64,000 nt of DNA from Deltaproteobacteria bacterium (GCA_020848905.1 JADLHG010000069.1:1-64000); one strand, 5' to 3'; positions 51,701-61,449 are shown, counted from the first letter of the stretch. Made by a program: numbers and translations. The notes: generated by a model not told the origin, from the letters alone.

Positions 51701-53901
51701 GCGCTGATCTCCACCGAGGGCTCGCTAGCCTCCGGATACCCGTGGCCGTTGCTGCCTCGTAGTTCCTGAGAGCTGGCGGCGAGCGGCAGGCCCTCGCGCA
51801 GGCTGCGCACGGCCATCAGCGTCGCCCAGCTCACGCCGAACAGGTGGCTCCACGGAATGGGCCACTCACCGGTGCGGCAGGCCTGCACGAAAGCCTGGAG
51901 CTCTGCCGCGTGTCCCTTGTCCTTGCCGCCGCGCTCGCGTTCGCGCGCGCCGCCCCGCCAGAGGTCGATCGCATCCCACGCGTCGAGCGTGGCCGTTCGC
52001 CCGCCGCCGAAGATCTCGATGCGCTCGATGGGGCCCGACCGATCGCCGCCGGCCTGGTACGAGATGTTCGAGACACTGCCGTTGGCGTGGCGCACGGTGA
52101 TGAAGACGCGGTCGTCGGTCGTCTCGAGCCCCCCCGTCTTGTCCACGGATTCGGCGTAGACGCGCACCGGCGGGCTGTCGGCCAGCGCGACGCAGGTGTC
52201 GAGGGCGTGGCACCCTTCGCCCACGATGCGGCCGCCGCCGATCTCCTCGTCCTGGGGCCAGGCGTTCGCCGGCAGCGGGCCCGGCGCGAAGCGGTAGCTG
52301 ATGCTGAGCGGTCCGGCGTCGCGGAAGTGGTTGCGCAGCGTGGCGGTGCCGGGGGCGAAGCGGCGGTTGAAGCCCACCATCAGCACGGGGCACGCAGCGC
52401 CCAGTTCTTCGACGCAGTCGGCGATCCGCTGGAGCTGCTCCAGGCTGACGCAGAGGGGCTTTTCCACGAAGACGTGCTTGCCCGCGCGCAGCGCCCGGAT
52501 CACCAGGTCGGCGTGCAGGTCGTGGCGCGTCAGGATGAAGACCGCTTGCGTCCCGGGGTCCGAGAGGACCTCGTCCACCTCGGTGGTGGCGTAGGCGAAG
52601 CCGAGCTTGTTGCCGCTGTGCACGGCGTTCATCCCCTTGGCGGTGCACAGGCCGCGGAAATCGGCCCCCGCGAGCTTGCCGAGGATCGGCATCAGGACGA
52701 GGCGCGCGAAGTTGCCCGCGCCGATCAGGCTGACGCCGAGCTGACCGCCGGTGGAGACCCCCGTGGAGCGCAGGTCGATGCGGCGGCGCGGCGCGGGGAG
52801 CTGCGGATAATCGAGCACGAGGCCCATGTAGGGCTCGCGGTTGCTGGTGATGACGTCGTAGGCCGTCTCGGCCTGCTCGATGGGGAAGTGGTGCGTGGTC
52901 AGTCGCTCGACGGGGAGCTTGCCGGCGGCGATGACCTCGAGGACGGTCTGCATGTTGCGCTGGGCGGTCCAGCGGGCGTGCCCGATGGGGTAGTCGATCC
53001 CCTTCTCTTCGTAGCTCGGGTCGCTGCGCCCCGGCCCGAGGGACGAGGAGACGGTGAACTCGAGCTCCTTCTGGAAGAAGGGCGGTCGCGGGAGGTTCAG
53101 CCCCGCCACGCCGACGAGCACGATGCGGCCCTTGGGGCGGCAGGCCTCGGCGGCGAACTCGATGGGGGCGTTGCTCTGCGTGGCGGCGGTGATGATCGTG
53201 GCGTCCACCCCGTGCGAGTCGCTGAAGGCCATCACGCGGTCCAGCGGGGAGCCGACCGCCACCTCGTCCGCGCCGAGGCTCTTCGCCAGCTCGAGCTTCG
53301 CCGGGTCGAGGTCGGTGCCGAAGACGCGGCAACCCTGCGCCTTGAGCAGGCAGACGCAGATCTGGCCGATCAGCCCGAGGCCGATCACCAGCACGCGCTC
53401 TCCGAGCTGCAGGTGGGCGAGGCGAACACCCTCGAGGCCGATGGCGGCGACGCAGGTGTAGGACGCCTGCTCGAACGTCACCCCGTCGGGGATCTTCGCG
53501 CAGAGGTTGCGGCCGACGGTGACGATGCCGGCGTGCGGACCCGCAGCCGCCACGCGGTCGCCGGGCTTGAACTCGTCCACTCCCTTGCCGCACTCGAGGA
53601 CGACGCCGGCGCACGAGTAGCCGAGGGGCATCGGCTCGTCGAGCTTGGCCATCACCTGCCGCGCCGTCGTGAGGAGGCCCTCCTGCTTGATCTTCTGCAG
53701 GACCCGCTTCACGTGGTCCGGGCGCTCGCGGGCCTTGCCGACCAGGCTCTTGCGGGCGAGCTCGACCACATAGCGCTCGGTCCCCGCCGAGATGAGCGAG
53801 GCCGCGGTGGCGATGACGACGGAGCGGTCGGTGGCGACGGGGTCGGGGAGTTCCCAGACCGTCGTCTTGCCGCTGCGGATGTCCTGGATGACCTGTCTCA
53901 T
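51697..53901 (-). CDS. Bi-domain oxidoreductase (MDR plus GFO/IDH/MocA)
   Basis: 734 residues. The N-terminal half is a zinc-type alcohol-dehydrogenase-like MDR protein (LGYSCAGVVLECGKGVDEFK, GERVLVIGLGLIGQICVCLL). The C-terminal half, from about 385, is a GFO/IDH/MocA-type Rossmann enzyme (GVSLIGAGNFARLVLMPIL, GKHVFVEKPLCVSLEQL). This fusion is typical of exopolysaccharide operons and is thought to oxidise or epimerise a sugar nucleotide, though its reaction is not established to my knowledge. It overlaps the methyltransferase gene (ATGA) and follows the glycosyltransferase by 15 bases. Confidence 0.9.
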   Translation of the reverse strand: MRQVIQDIRSGKTTVWELPDPVATDRSVVIATAASLISAGTERYVVELARKSLVGKARERPDHVKRVLQKIKQEGLLTTARQVMAKLDEPMPLGYSCAGVVLECGKGVDEFKPGDRVAAAGPHAGIVTVGRNLCAKIPDGVTFEQASYTCVAAIGLEGVRLAHLQLGERVLVIGLGLIGQICVCLLKAQGCRVFGTDLDPAKLELAKSLGADEVAVGSPLDRVMAFSDSHGVDATIITAATQSNAPIEFAAEACRPKGRIVLVGVAGLNLPRPPFFQKELEFTVSSSLGPGRSDPSYEEKGIDYPIGHARWTAQRNMQTVLEVIAAGKLPVERLTTHHFPIEQAETAYDVITSNREPYMGLVLDYPQLPAPRRRIDLRSTGVSTGGQLGVSLIGAGNFARLVLMPILGKLAGADFRGLCTAKGMNAVHSGNKLGFAYATTEVDEVLSDPGTQAVFILTRHDLHADLVIRALRAGKHVFVEKPLCVSLEQLQRIADCVEELGAACPVLMVGFNRRFAPGTATLRNHFRDAGPLSISYRFAPGPLPANAWPQDEEIGGGRIVGEGCHALDTCVALADSPPVRVYAESVDKTGGLETTDDRVFITVRHANGSVSNISYQAGGDRSGPIERIEIFGGGRTATLDAWDAIDLWRGGARERERGGKDKGHAAELQAFVQACRTGEWPIPWSHLFGVSWATLMAVRSLREGLPLAASSQELRGSNGHGYPEASEPSVEISA

Positions 53902-53916
53902 GCTCGCTCCATGGGT

Positions 53917-55113
53917 TCAGAATCGGGCTCCCGTCGCCGGAGCGCGGTGAAGCGCCCGGTCGAACATGACCCGGTGACTTTCGACGGATTCCTCGACGGC
54001 GCCGGCCCGCAGCGCGTAGGCGTGCGCGCGATCGGACCAGGGACGGTGCGCCTCCTCGTCGGCGTCGACGAGCCATTCGAGGGTGGCGCGGATGCGGGCG
54101 GGGTCTCCGAGGCTGAGAGACCAGCCCACGCCCTTCTCCTCGAGCCCCTGCCAGGGGGTCTGATCGCTGATCAGGGCCGGGCAGCCGGCCAGCAGCGCCT
54201 CGTGGATCGCGTGGCCGAAGCTCTCGCTGTGCGTCGGAAAGAAGAAGAGGTGGTACTGCTGCAGCGTGGGGACGACGCGTTCGTTGGGGATGGGGCCCTT
54301 GTACTGGACGCGCACGTTCGGCGGCAGCTCGGCGATCAGGCGCTGGCACTCCTGCCAGTGCGCCTGGTCCTGGATCGGGCCGTAGATGTCGTACTCCACC
54401 TCGCCCCGCCGGAGCTCCTTCAGGTAGCGGAGCGCCCCATCCAGGTTCTTCTTGGGCGAGACGCGCGAGATGAAGACCGCGCGCAAGGTCCCCGGCCGCT
54501 TGGGGGGGCGCGCCTCGGCGGCGGCGCCGTTTGCGCCCTTACCGCTCGCGATGTCCACCGCGAGGTGCACCGGCGCGCTCGCTCCCATCACCCGTGCGAT
54601 CTCTCCCGTCTCGAGGTCCCCCTGGGCGTGCCAGGTGACGTCGCCGTAGAGCTGCAGCGAGCGGGTGGCCCGAAGGTAGGCCATCTTCTTGCGGGTGCGG
54701 ATCGCCAGCGCGCCCTCGGCGAGCTCCCCCTTGGGGGCCACGATCACCGGGCGGGCGGGCGAGAGTCGGAGCTGCCGCAGCACGAGCGGCTTGATGGTGA
54801 AGTGGTAGTTGAACAGGCTGTTCAGATAGAGGAGGTCGTGCGGTGTCGCGTGCATCAGGCGCCGCAGGCTGCCCCACGAGAGCGCGTCCGGCGAGAGGTA
54901 GTAGACCCACGCCTTGCCGACGCGGTTCCAGTCGTTGACCTTGATGCCGGGATAGCTCTGGTGCGTCCCCTCGTCGCGGTCGGAGGTCACGATGCGGAAC
55001 TCGTAGCTGTCGCCGAGGTGGTCGACGAGGTTCGCGAGCCCGCGCAGGGCGCCGCCGGCCTGAAAGCCGGGGAGGTAGTAGCCGATGAAGACGAGGATTC
55101 GAGGCTTGGTCAT
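53917..55113 (-). CDS. GT4-type glycosyltransferase
   Basis: 398 residues with a GT-B fold. FIGYYLPGFQAGGALRGLAN near the start is the acceptor-side Gly-rich loop. The C-terminal half shows FISRVSPKKNLDGAL, YDIYGPIQD and FFPTHSESFGHAIHEALLAG, the E-x7-E-type nucleotide-sugar site of GT4 enzymes. No membrane helix or signal is evident. Its start overlaps the preceding glycosyltransferase's stop (ATGA). Sugar donor and linkage are unknown. Confidence 0.88.
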   Translation of the reverse strand: MTKPRILVFIGYYLPGFQAGGALRGLANLVDHLGDSYEFRIVTSDRDEGTHQSYPGIKVNDWNRVGKAWVYYLSPDALSWGSLRRLMHATPHDLLYLNSLFNYHFTIKPLVLRQLRLSPARPVIVAPKGELAEGALAIRTRKKMAYLRATRSLQLYGDVTWHAQGDLETGEIARVMGASAPVHLAVDIASGKGANGAAAEARPPKRPGTLRAVFISRVSPKKNLDGALRYLKELRRGEVEYDIYGPIQDQAHWQECQRLIAELPPNVRVQYKGPIPNERVVPTLQQYHLFFFPTHSESFGHAIHEALLAGCPALISDQTPWQGLEEKGVGWSLSLGDPARIRATLEWLVDADEEAHRPWSDRAHAYALRAGAVEESVESHRVMFDRALHRAPATGARF

Positions 55114-56315
55114 GACGCCCCCATCGCGTGGTCGGTGAGGTCACGCGCCGTGGCCGGGACCGCCCCCGATTGCCGCGCGGCCTCGAGCCAGGGGACCACC
55201 GGCGGCATGGCGCGTCGTCCGACGGCGTGCACCACGCAGTCGGCCAGGTACTGCGCGGCCCGGCGGGTGCGGATCTGCTCGCCCGTTCGTCGCGCGGCCT
55301 CGCTCAGGCGGCGGCGCTCGGTCGGCCCGAGGCGGACGAAGGACTCCAGACAGGCGCGGAGCGAGGCGACGTTCTCGCTCGCGTGCACGTAGCCGTTGAG
55401 ACCGTGCTGCACCAGATCCATCGCGCCGCAGCGGTCGGAGACGAGGGCCGGGACGCCGACGGAGAAGGCCTCGTTCACCACGATCCCCCAGCCGTCCCAG
55501 CGCGAAGGGAGCGCCAGCAGGTCGGCCGAGGCGATGCGACTCAGCACCTCGTGTGAGGCCACGGGCCCCTCGAGGTGCACCTGGCTCGTGAGCCCCGCTT
55601 CGGCCACGCGGCGCTCGAGGTCCTCGCGGAGCGCGCCCGCACCGGCGATGGAGAGGTGCACCTGCGGCTGCGCGTGCAGGAGCGGGCGGGCCGCGTCGAT
55701 CAGGAGGTCGAGTCCCTTGCGGTGGATGAGCTGCCCCAGATAGAGGATGTCGAGCCCCTCGCGGCGTCGGCGCGGAGCGACGGCGTAGCGTTCGGTGTCG
55801 CCGCCGAAGTAGCCGAAGGGGTAGAGCCCGCGCTCGGGAAACCCGAGGCCCCGGTAGTAGTCGAGGGCGAAGTGGGAGATCGCCAGGGCCCCGGCGCTGC
55901 GTCGGGCGATGGCCGCGCCGAAGGCCGAACGGGCCAGGCGGCGCGGCAGGGGCCGGTGGGTCTGCTCGTTCGGGGATTCGGCGTAGATGAGGTAGCGCGA
56001 GCCCGCCGCGGCCAGGGTGCTCAGCACCGCGGCGAAGGCGGGCTCCATCCAGATGCCGTTCACGATGTGCACGCGATGGCGCTGGCTCCAGGCCAGGCGC
56101 GCGGCCTCCGCCAGCTGGTGTTCCGCGGGGAGGAAGCGGTGGCGGTAGCTGCCCATCTGCACCTGCCAGCCGAGCTGGAGGCGGTCCGCGGGGAGGTTGC
56201 GGGCGAAGACGACCTGCAGGTCGACCTCGCTCGTGGCCGCCACCGCCCCCAGAAGGTCGTTCTGGTACGGGGACGGGATGTTCATCCACATCGTGAGGGG
56301 TACGGCAGCGGTCAT
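55110..56315 (-). CDS. GT4-type glycosyltransferase
   Basis: 401 residues with a GT-B fold. The N-terminus has MWMNIPSPYQNDLLGAVAAT. The C-terminal donor domain contains LDILYLGQLIHRKGLDLLID, LSIAGAGALREDLERRV and ALPSRWDGWGIVVNEAFSVG, the classical GT4 donor site with Glu residues eight apart. It is translationally coupled to the following glycosyltransferase. It probably adds one residue of the repeat unit at the cytoplasmic face of the membrane. Confidence 0.88.
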   Translation of the reverse strand: MTAAVPLTMWMNIPSPYQNDLLGAVAATSEVDLQVVFARNLPADRLQLGWQVQMGSYRHRFLPAEHQLAEAARLAWSQRHRVHIVNGIWMEPAFAAVLSTLAAAGSRYLIYAESPNEQTHRPLPRRLARSAFGAAIARRSAGALAISHFALDYYRGLGFPERGLYPFGYFGGDTERYAVAPRRRREGLDILYLGQLIHRKGLDLLIDAARPLLHAQPQVHLSIAGAGALREDLERRVAEAGLTSQVHLEGPVASHEVLSRIASADLLALPSRWDGWGIVVNEAFSVGVPALVSDRCGAMDLVQHGLNGYVHASENVASLRACLESFVRLGPTERRRLSEAARRTGEQIRTRRAAQYLADCVVHAVGRRAMPPVVPWLEAARQSGAVPATARDLTDHAMGAS

Positions 56316-56325
56316 GATGCTCCTG

Positions 56326-57348
56326 CTATCGTCCCGTCCGTCGGAGGTCCTCGACCACCATGACCTTCACCAGCTCGTCGAAGGTCGTGCGCGGCTTCCA
56401 GCCGAGGCGCGCGGTGGCCTTCGCGAAGTCCCCGTGCAGGTAGTCGACCTCGGCCGGGCGATAGAACTCGGGGTTGATCTCGACCCGAATCGCGCCGGTC
56501 TTGGCGTCGCGCCCCTTCTCCTCGACCCCCTGGCCCTCCCAGGCGATCTCCACGTCGATGACGCGGAAGGCGGCCTCGACGAACTGGCGTACCGAGTGCG
56601 ACGTGCCCGTGGCCACCACGTAGTCGTCGGGCGCGGGCTGCTGGAGCATGAGCCACATCGCCTCGACGTACTCGGGCGCGTAGCCCCAGTCGCGCATCGA
56701 GTCCAGATTCCCGAGGGCCACGCGCTCCTGCAGGCCGTGCTTGATGCAGGCCACGCTCTGCGTGATCTTGCGCGTGACGAACTCGTGACCGCGAAGCGGC
56801 GACTCGTGGTTGAAGAGGATCCCCGAGCAGGCGAACATGCCGTAGGACTCGCGGTAGTTGCGCGTGATCCAGTGGCCGAAGAGCTTGGCCACGGCGTACG
56901 GGCTCCGCGGGTTCATCGGCGACTCTTCGTTGCAGGTCGACTTCCCCGCCACCTTGCCGAACATCTCGGAGGTGGAGGCCTGATAGAAGCGCGTGTCGGG
57001 TTTGACGGTGCGGATGGCCTCGAGCAGCCGCAGCACGCCGAGGGCGTTGCTGTCCGAGGTATAGATCGGCTGGTCGAACGACGCGCCGACGAAGCTCTGC
57101 GCGGCCAGGTTGAAGACCTCGTCGGGCTTCACCTTCTCGAGCACGCGCAGAATGTTCGAGAACTCCGTCAGCTCGAAGAGCACGAGCTCGACCTTGCGAT
57201 CGATCTCGAGCTCGCGCAGCCGCGAGAGGTCCAGGTTCGAGCTGCGCTTGTAGCAGCCGAAGACCTGGTAGCCCTTGCCCAGCAGGAGCTTCGCCAGGTA
57301 GCCGCCGTCCTGTCCGGTAATCCCGGTGATCAGTGCTCGCTTCATCAC
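56326..57348 (-). CDS. gmd: GDP-mannose 4,6-dehydratase
   Basis: 340 residues. ITGITGQDGGYLAKLLLGKG binds the nucleotide; NLAAQSFVGASFDQP, STSEMFGK and Y151/K155 (SPYAVAKLFGHW) form the catalytic set, and NHESPLRGHEFVTRKI is highly typical of Gmd. It makes GDP-4-keto-6-deoxymannose, the precursor of GDP-rhamnose, fucose or perosamine. No reductase or aminotransferase clearly devoted to it is in the window, so the final sugar is open. The second Met at 57345 could also be the start. Confidence 0.93.
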   Translation of the reverse strand: MMKRALITGITGQDGGYLAKLLLGKGYQVFGCYKRSSNLDLSRLRELEIDRKVELVLFELTEFSNILRVLEKVKPDEVFNLAAQSFVGASFDQPIYTSDSNALGVLRLLEAIRTVKPDTRFYQASTSEMFGKVAGKSTCNEESPMNPRSPYAVAKLFGHWITRNYRESYGMFACSGILFNHESPLRGHEFVTRKITQSVACIKHGLQERVALGNLDSMRDWGYAPEYVEAMWLMLQQPAPDDYVVATGTSHSVRQFVEAAFRVIDVEIAWEGQGVEEKGRDAKTGAIRVEINPEFYRPAEVDYLHGDFAKATARLGWKPRTTFDELVKVMVVEDLRRTGR

Positions 57349-57371
57349 TCGCTCCCTCTATGCCCCGATGG

Positions 57372-58013
57372 TTACGCGGGGCTCGTCCCAGGCTCCGCGT
57401 CATGCTGCGGAACGTGCTGTGTGTCGGTCGAAGAAGGCGCCGGGGGTTTCCCGTTGGCGTGCATGACGCGCCGGACGCGCTCGCGCAGCTCGACGAGCCG
57501 CTTCGGCGCGAAGCCGACGGTCCGTCGCAGCTCGAGGCCGTCGTGCACGGTCCGGCGTTGGCGCAGGAGGCGCGCGGGGGAGCCGGCCACGATGGCCAGC
57601 TCGGGCACGTCGCGCGTCACGATGGCCCCGGCCCCGACGACCGCGCCGCGTCCGACGGTGACGCCGGGCATGATCATCGCGCCCGTCATGATCACGGCGT
57701 AGTCGTGGATGGTCACTGCTCCGTAGGTCGTCTCGAAGCCCGGAGAGTCCAGGTCGTGCCCGGCGGTGAGGATCGTCGCCCACGAGACGAGCACGTGCTG
57801 GCCGACGGTCAGTCCGCCGCGGCCGTCCAGCATGGAGGAGACGATCACGGTGTCCTCTCCGACGGTGACGCGGCCGGAGACGAGGTTCTCGCCCACCAGC
57901 ACGGCGGTGGAGGCGATGGCCGCCCCCGCACGGCGCAGCCGCGCGTGCACGAGGGCCTGACGCGCGTAGCGTCCGGCCAGCACGAGTCCCGTCGAGAGGT
58001 CTTGCCAGCGCAT
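57372..58013 (-). CDS. Hexapeptide-repeat acetyltransferase
   Basis: About 213 residues. A left-handed beta helix covers about 35-145 (VGENLVSGRVTVGEDTVIVS, MIMPGVTVGRGAVVGAGAIV), with the SWATILTAGHDLDSP segment bearing the catalytic His and the closing GSPARLLR. It resembles WcaF/WcaB-type polysaccharide O-acetyltransferases. The C-terminal 60 residues are charged and then Pro/Thr-rich. The ATG at 58013 follows the upstream gene's stop by one base. It likely acetylates the repeat unit or a precursor. Confidence 0.85.
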   Translation of the reverse strand: MRWQDLSTGLVLAGRYARQALVHARLRRAGAAIASTAVLVGENLVSGRVTVGEDTVIVSSMLDGRGGLTVGQHVLVSWATILTAGHDLDSPGFETTYGAVTIHDYAVIMTGAMIMPGVTVGRGAVVGAGAIVTRDVPELAIVAGSPARLLRQRRTVHDGLELRRTVGFAPKRLVELRERVRRVMHANGKPPAPSSTDTQHVPQHDAEPGTSPA

Positions 58014-58014
58014 A

Positions 58015-59277
58015 TCACCTCGCCTCGCTCGACGCGGCCTGCGCCCCGTAACCGTGGCTGGGGCGGTGCCGTTCGACCGTCTCCTGATACAACCGCGAGA
58101 GCTTGTTCGCAATGACCGGAACGCTGAAGCGCTCCCGCATCAGGCGGTGCGCCGCGGCACCCACGGTTCGCCGCAGCGCGGGGTCCCGGAGCAGTCGGAC
58201 CACGACCTCCGCCATCTCCGACGGGGTCTCGCAGGCGAAGGCCTCGCGGCCGGGCTCGACGTAGAGCGGCGCGAGGCTGAGGGGCCGCGCCACCACGGGG
58301 AGGCTGGCCGCCATGGCGTGCTGGACCTTGGTCTGGATCCCCGACCCGCAGGCCTGCGGATAGAGGTAGACCGTCGCGCTGCGAACCGTGGCACGGTAAT
58401 CGTCGACCCACCCGAGGTGCTGCACCTCCGGCGTGCGGGTCAGGCAGTCGCGCAGGACGGGCGCGGGGTCCTTGCCCCACACGGTGAGGCGGGCGCCGGG
58501 CACGGCCCCCTTGATGCGGGGCCAGGCCTGCTCGAGAAACTCCACCGTGCCGCGCGCGACCGCCTCGGCCCCGTAGAGGCCGACGCAGAGCAGGTGGGGC
58601 GCGTCGTCGTCGGCGGGGGCCGTGGCGGTCGTTTCGAAGTACTCCTCGTCGACGGGGATCTCGAGCGCCTCGACGTGCGAGAGGGCGGCGCGGCGTCGCA
58701 ACCAGTCGGCGTCCACGCACGAGACGGGGCAGACGGTGGTGAAGTGGGAGTAGTAGCGGCGCTCGAAGCCCGAGAAGCTGTGATAGAGGTAGCGCATGGT
58801 CAGCTTCCGGTCGAGCGTGCGCGTCTCGGGGATGGCCCGGTGGTACTTCAGCGAGAAGGCGTCGTACGGGACGAGCAGGCTCGGGAGGTCGGCGAAGAGC
58901 GGCCAGTAGGGGGCGAACTTGAACTGGTCCACGTGGATCAGATCGTAGCCCCCCGTGGCCAGGCGGGCTTTGAGGGCGCGGCCGAACTCGGGGCTGGTGA
59001 AGCGGCGCATGACCAGCGGATGGAGCTGCCCCACGCACCGGGCCGCGGTGACGAGCTGCTGCAGCCGCGGCGGCTCGGGGACCAGCTCGAGCACGCGCAG
59101 CGTCGGAAGCTGCGCCTGTAGCTCGTGCCAGCGCGTCGCCCCCTGCTCGCCGGCGTAGAAGCCGATCGCCTCGCACTGGTGCGCGCTCAGCGCGGCCTTG
59201 AGCACCCCGAGGGTGTGGTGGTGGGGCCCCGAGCGGGCCGGGTAGGGCGATTCGGTGAGCAGGAAGAGGATCTTCAT
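58015..59277 (-). CDS. GT4-type glycosyltransferase
   Basis: About 420 residues with a GT-B fold. The N-terminus MKILFLLTESPYPARSGPHH is typical of the family. The donor half shows HLLCVGLYG, LTVWGKDPAP and YPQACGSGIQTKVQHAMAAS, where a Gly-rich loop contacts the sugar nucleotide; this version resembles PEP-CTERM/exosortase-linked sugar transferases. Its start overlaps the methyltransferase stop (ATGA). Sugar specificity is unknown. Confidence 0.86.
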   Translation of the reverse strand: MKILFLLTESPYPARSGPHHHTLGVLKAALSAHQCEAIGFYAGEQGATRWHELQAQLPTLRVLELVPEPPRLQQLVTAARCVGQLHPLVMRRFTSPEFGRALKARLATGGYDLIHVDQFKFAPYWPLFADLPSLLVPYDAFSLKYHRAIPETRTLDRKLTMRYLYHSFSGFERRYYSHFTTVCPVSCVDADWLRRRAALSHVEALEIPVDEEYFETTATAPADDDAPHLLCVGLYGAEAVARGTVEFLEQAWPRIKGAVPGARLTVWGKDPAPVLRDCLTRTPEVQHLGWVDDYRATVRSATVYLYPQACGSGIQTKVQHAMAASLPVVARPLSLAPLYVEPGREAFACETPSEMAEVVVRLLRDPALRRTVGAAAHRLMRERFSVPVIANKLSRLYQETVERHRPSHGYGAQAASSEAR

Positions 59278-60230
59278 GGTGTGCCCTGCCGCGCCTTCTT
59301 GCGAAGGATGAGGAGGTGGGTCTTGACCAGCAGGTCGTCCGCGGTCAACCCGGGGTGCTTGCGCCAGATGGCGTCGAAGCGCTCGGGCCACTGGCGCCGG
59401 AAGGCCACCGCCTCCGCGGAGACCTGGAGGATGAGGTCCACGACCTCGAAGCCCGCCTCGGCGTAGAGGCGGAGGTACTCGCGCGTGGTGAGCTTGCTGA
59501 ACAGGTCGAGCTCGACGTAGCGCCCGCCGTTCTGCGCGTCCTCGTCGTCGGTGACGTGCTTCTCGAAGTAGGCCCGGTAGTCGGCGGGGTCGGCCTCGAG
59601 GTGCGCGAAGCCGTGCGTCAGGCCGCCGCGCCCCGAGAAGTGGTCGCCGCCGAAGGTGTTCCAGAGCGGGCCGTAGCTGGCGTAGAGGAAGCCGCCGGGG
59701 CGCAGCACGCGGTGGCTCTCGCGCAGCACGGCCGAGAGGTCGCGGCAGTGCTCGAAGACCGCGTCGCTCGCGGCGACGTCCACCGACGCGTCGGGGAGCG
59801 GGATGCCCTCGAGCGCCCCCAGCAGGAACGAGACCTGCGTGCCGGAGCCGGGGACGCGGGCGCAGTGCGCGCGGATCTCCCGCCACGACTCGGCGAAGCT
59901 GAAGAGGTCGACGGCGGTGATGCGCGCGGGCTGGAGCCAGAGCCAGGTGAGCACGTCCCAGCCGGTGCCCGTCCCCTGGAGCAGGAGGTGCTTGCCGCCG
60001 AGCTGCGCGTGGCGGTTGAGCCAGGCGCGGCGATCCTCGAGGGGAAAACCGCGCTCGAAGAGCACGCGACTCAAGCCGGGGGCGGCGAGCATCTCGGCCC
60101 CGAGGAAGGTGCGGGCGTGACGGGCGAGGAGAGGGCGCAGCACCACGTAGGCCAGGCGCTTGTAGAGCGGCGACTGCACGCGCGCGTACGCGGCCTGCCA
60201 CTGCTCGGCGTGGGTGCTCAGGTCTTCCAT
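59274..60230 (-). CDS. Class I SAM-dependent methyltransferase
   Basis: 318 residues. Motif I is variant: LLLQGTGTGWDVLTWLWLQP (about 78-97), followed by ITAVDLFSF, PLPDASVDVAASDAVFEH and ESHRVLRPGGFLYASY. An aromatic, charged insert around residues 180-240 (including GGDHFSGRGGLTHGF) lies before the last strands. It is coupled to the downstream glycosyltransferase by ATGA and lies four bases after the upstream one. Probable role: methylation of the repeat-unit sugar. Confidence 0.84.
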   Translation of the reverse strand: MEDLSTHAEQWQAAYARVQSPLYKRLAYVVLRPLLARHARTFLGAEMLAAPGLSRVLFERGFPLEDRRAWLNRHAQLGGKHLLLQGTGTGWDVLTWLWLQPARITAVDLFSFAESWREIRAHCARVPGSGTQVSFLLGALEGIPLPDASVDVAASDAVFEHCRDLSAVLRESHRVLRPGGFLYASYGPLWNTFGGDHFSGRGGLTHGFAHLEADPADYRAYFEKHVTDDEDAQNGGRYVELDLFSKLTTREYLRLYAEAGFEVVDLILQVSAEAVAFRRQWPERFDAIWRKHPGLTADDLLVKTHLLILRKKARQGTP

Positions 60231-60234
60231 CGCC

Positions 60235-61401
60235 TCAGTTGCTCACTCGCCGCAAGAACGCCACCAGGCGATCGCCGTAGTCGTCCCACGAACACCCGCT
60301 CTCCGTAGCGGTCTTCGCCGCGCGGCCCATCTCCTCGCGCAACTCCGGGCGCTCGTAGAGCCGCAGCAGTCGCTCCTTGAGCGCTTCCACGTCGCGAATG
60401 GGGATCACGTACCCGCTCTTTCCCTCGGTGACGATGTCCGCCGCGCCGGTGTTCTCGGTGACGATCACCGGGAGGCCGCACGCCATGGCCTGCGGGACGA
60501 CCATGCCGAAGCCGTCGGCGATCGACGGGAGCACGAACACGGAGCACTGGGCGTAGAGCTGCTGGAGCTCGTGCTGCGGGAACGACCCCTTGAAGACGAC
60601 GTTGTCGGCCCGGTAGCGCTCGATCACCGGCTTGAGCGAGGTGCTCTGGAGGCCGCCGCCGACGAACCAGAGCTCCGAACGGGGCAGCTTCAGCTCGTGG
60701 AAGGCCCGTAGCAGGTACTGCACGCCCTTGCCCTGGTGGATGCCGCCCACCTGGATCACGCGGAAGACATCGTCGTGCTTCACGCCGGGACGGAAGTGCG
60801 TCAGGTTCACGCCCGGGTTGTTGGGGAAGATCTTCTCCTCGGGAACTCCCTGCGAGACGAGGGTGCGCTTGGCCCTCTCGCTGAGCGTGAGGATCCAGTC
60901 GGCCTCGAGGAATTCCTCCTGCTGCTGCTCGAGCATCCACTCCCACGGCAGGTGACCGGCGGAGGGGAGGCCCCAGAGCTCCCGCTCCTCGAGCTGGAGC
61001 TGCCGCTCGAGGCGCTGGTGGATGCTGCCGTGGTCGATCACGCTGATCGCGCCCTGGCGGCGGGCCCGCCGCACGGCCTCGAGGGAGAAGGCCGACAGTC
61101 CGATGAAGACCTCCGTGTCGCGGGGGAGGTGGCGCGCGAGCCGCACCTCGAACTCGTGGTGCACCGAGCGGGCCAGCCGATCGCGTGCCGCGTCGTCGAG
61201 CCACGCGGCGCTGTGCGAGACGAGCTGCGCGTAGATGCCGTTGGCGAGGAGCGAGTCGACCTTCTGGTCCGGGATCCCCCAGCGCCGGGTCATGAACTTG
61301 GGGTAGTCGTTGATCAGGCGGTGCAGCACGCCGTGACGATGGAGCTGCGCGGCCTGGTCGAAGATCCAGAAACGACTACGGCACGAAGTTACGACTTTCA
61401 T
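60235..61401 (-). CDS. GT4-type glycosyltransferase
   Basis: 388 residues with a GT-B fold. VIDHGSIHQRLERQLQLEE and LTLSERAKRTLVSQGVPEEK lie in the N-terminal half. The donor half shows FRVIQVGGIHQGKGVQYLLR, WFVGGGLQS and LPSIADGFGMVVPQAMACGL with the E/Q-x7 donor site. A Gln stands where the first Glu of the E-x7-E pair is often found (VVPQAMACG), as in a subset of GT4 enzymes. It is four bases from the methyltransferase gene and 48 bases from the flippase gene. Confidence 0.88.
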   Translation of the reverse strand: MKVVTSCRSRFWIFDQAAQLHRHGVLHRLINDYPKFMTRRWGIPDQKVDSLLANGIYAQLVSHSAAWLDDAARDRLARSVHHEFEVRLARHLPRDTEVFIGLSAFSLEAVRRARRQGAISVIDHGSIHQRLERQLQLEERELWGLPSAGHLPWEWMLEQQQEEFLEADWILTLSERAKRTLVSQGVPEEKIFPNNPGVNLTHFRPGVKHDDVFRVIQVGGIHQGKGVQYLLRAFHELKLPRSELWFVGGGLQSTSLKPVIERYRADNVVFKGSFPQHELQQLYAQCSVFVLPSIADGFGMVVPQAMACGLPVIVTENTGAADIVTEGKSGYVIPIRDVEALKERLLRLYERPELREEMGRAAKTATESGCSWDDYGDRLVAFLRRVSN

Positions 61402-61449
61402 TCCAAACCTCTCTGCGGCGCCGAACGCGGCGGCGCGCAGGGCTACGAC

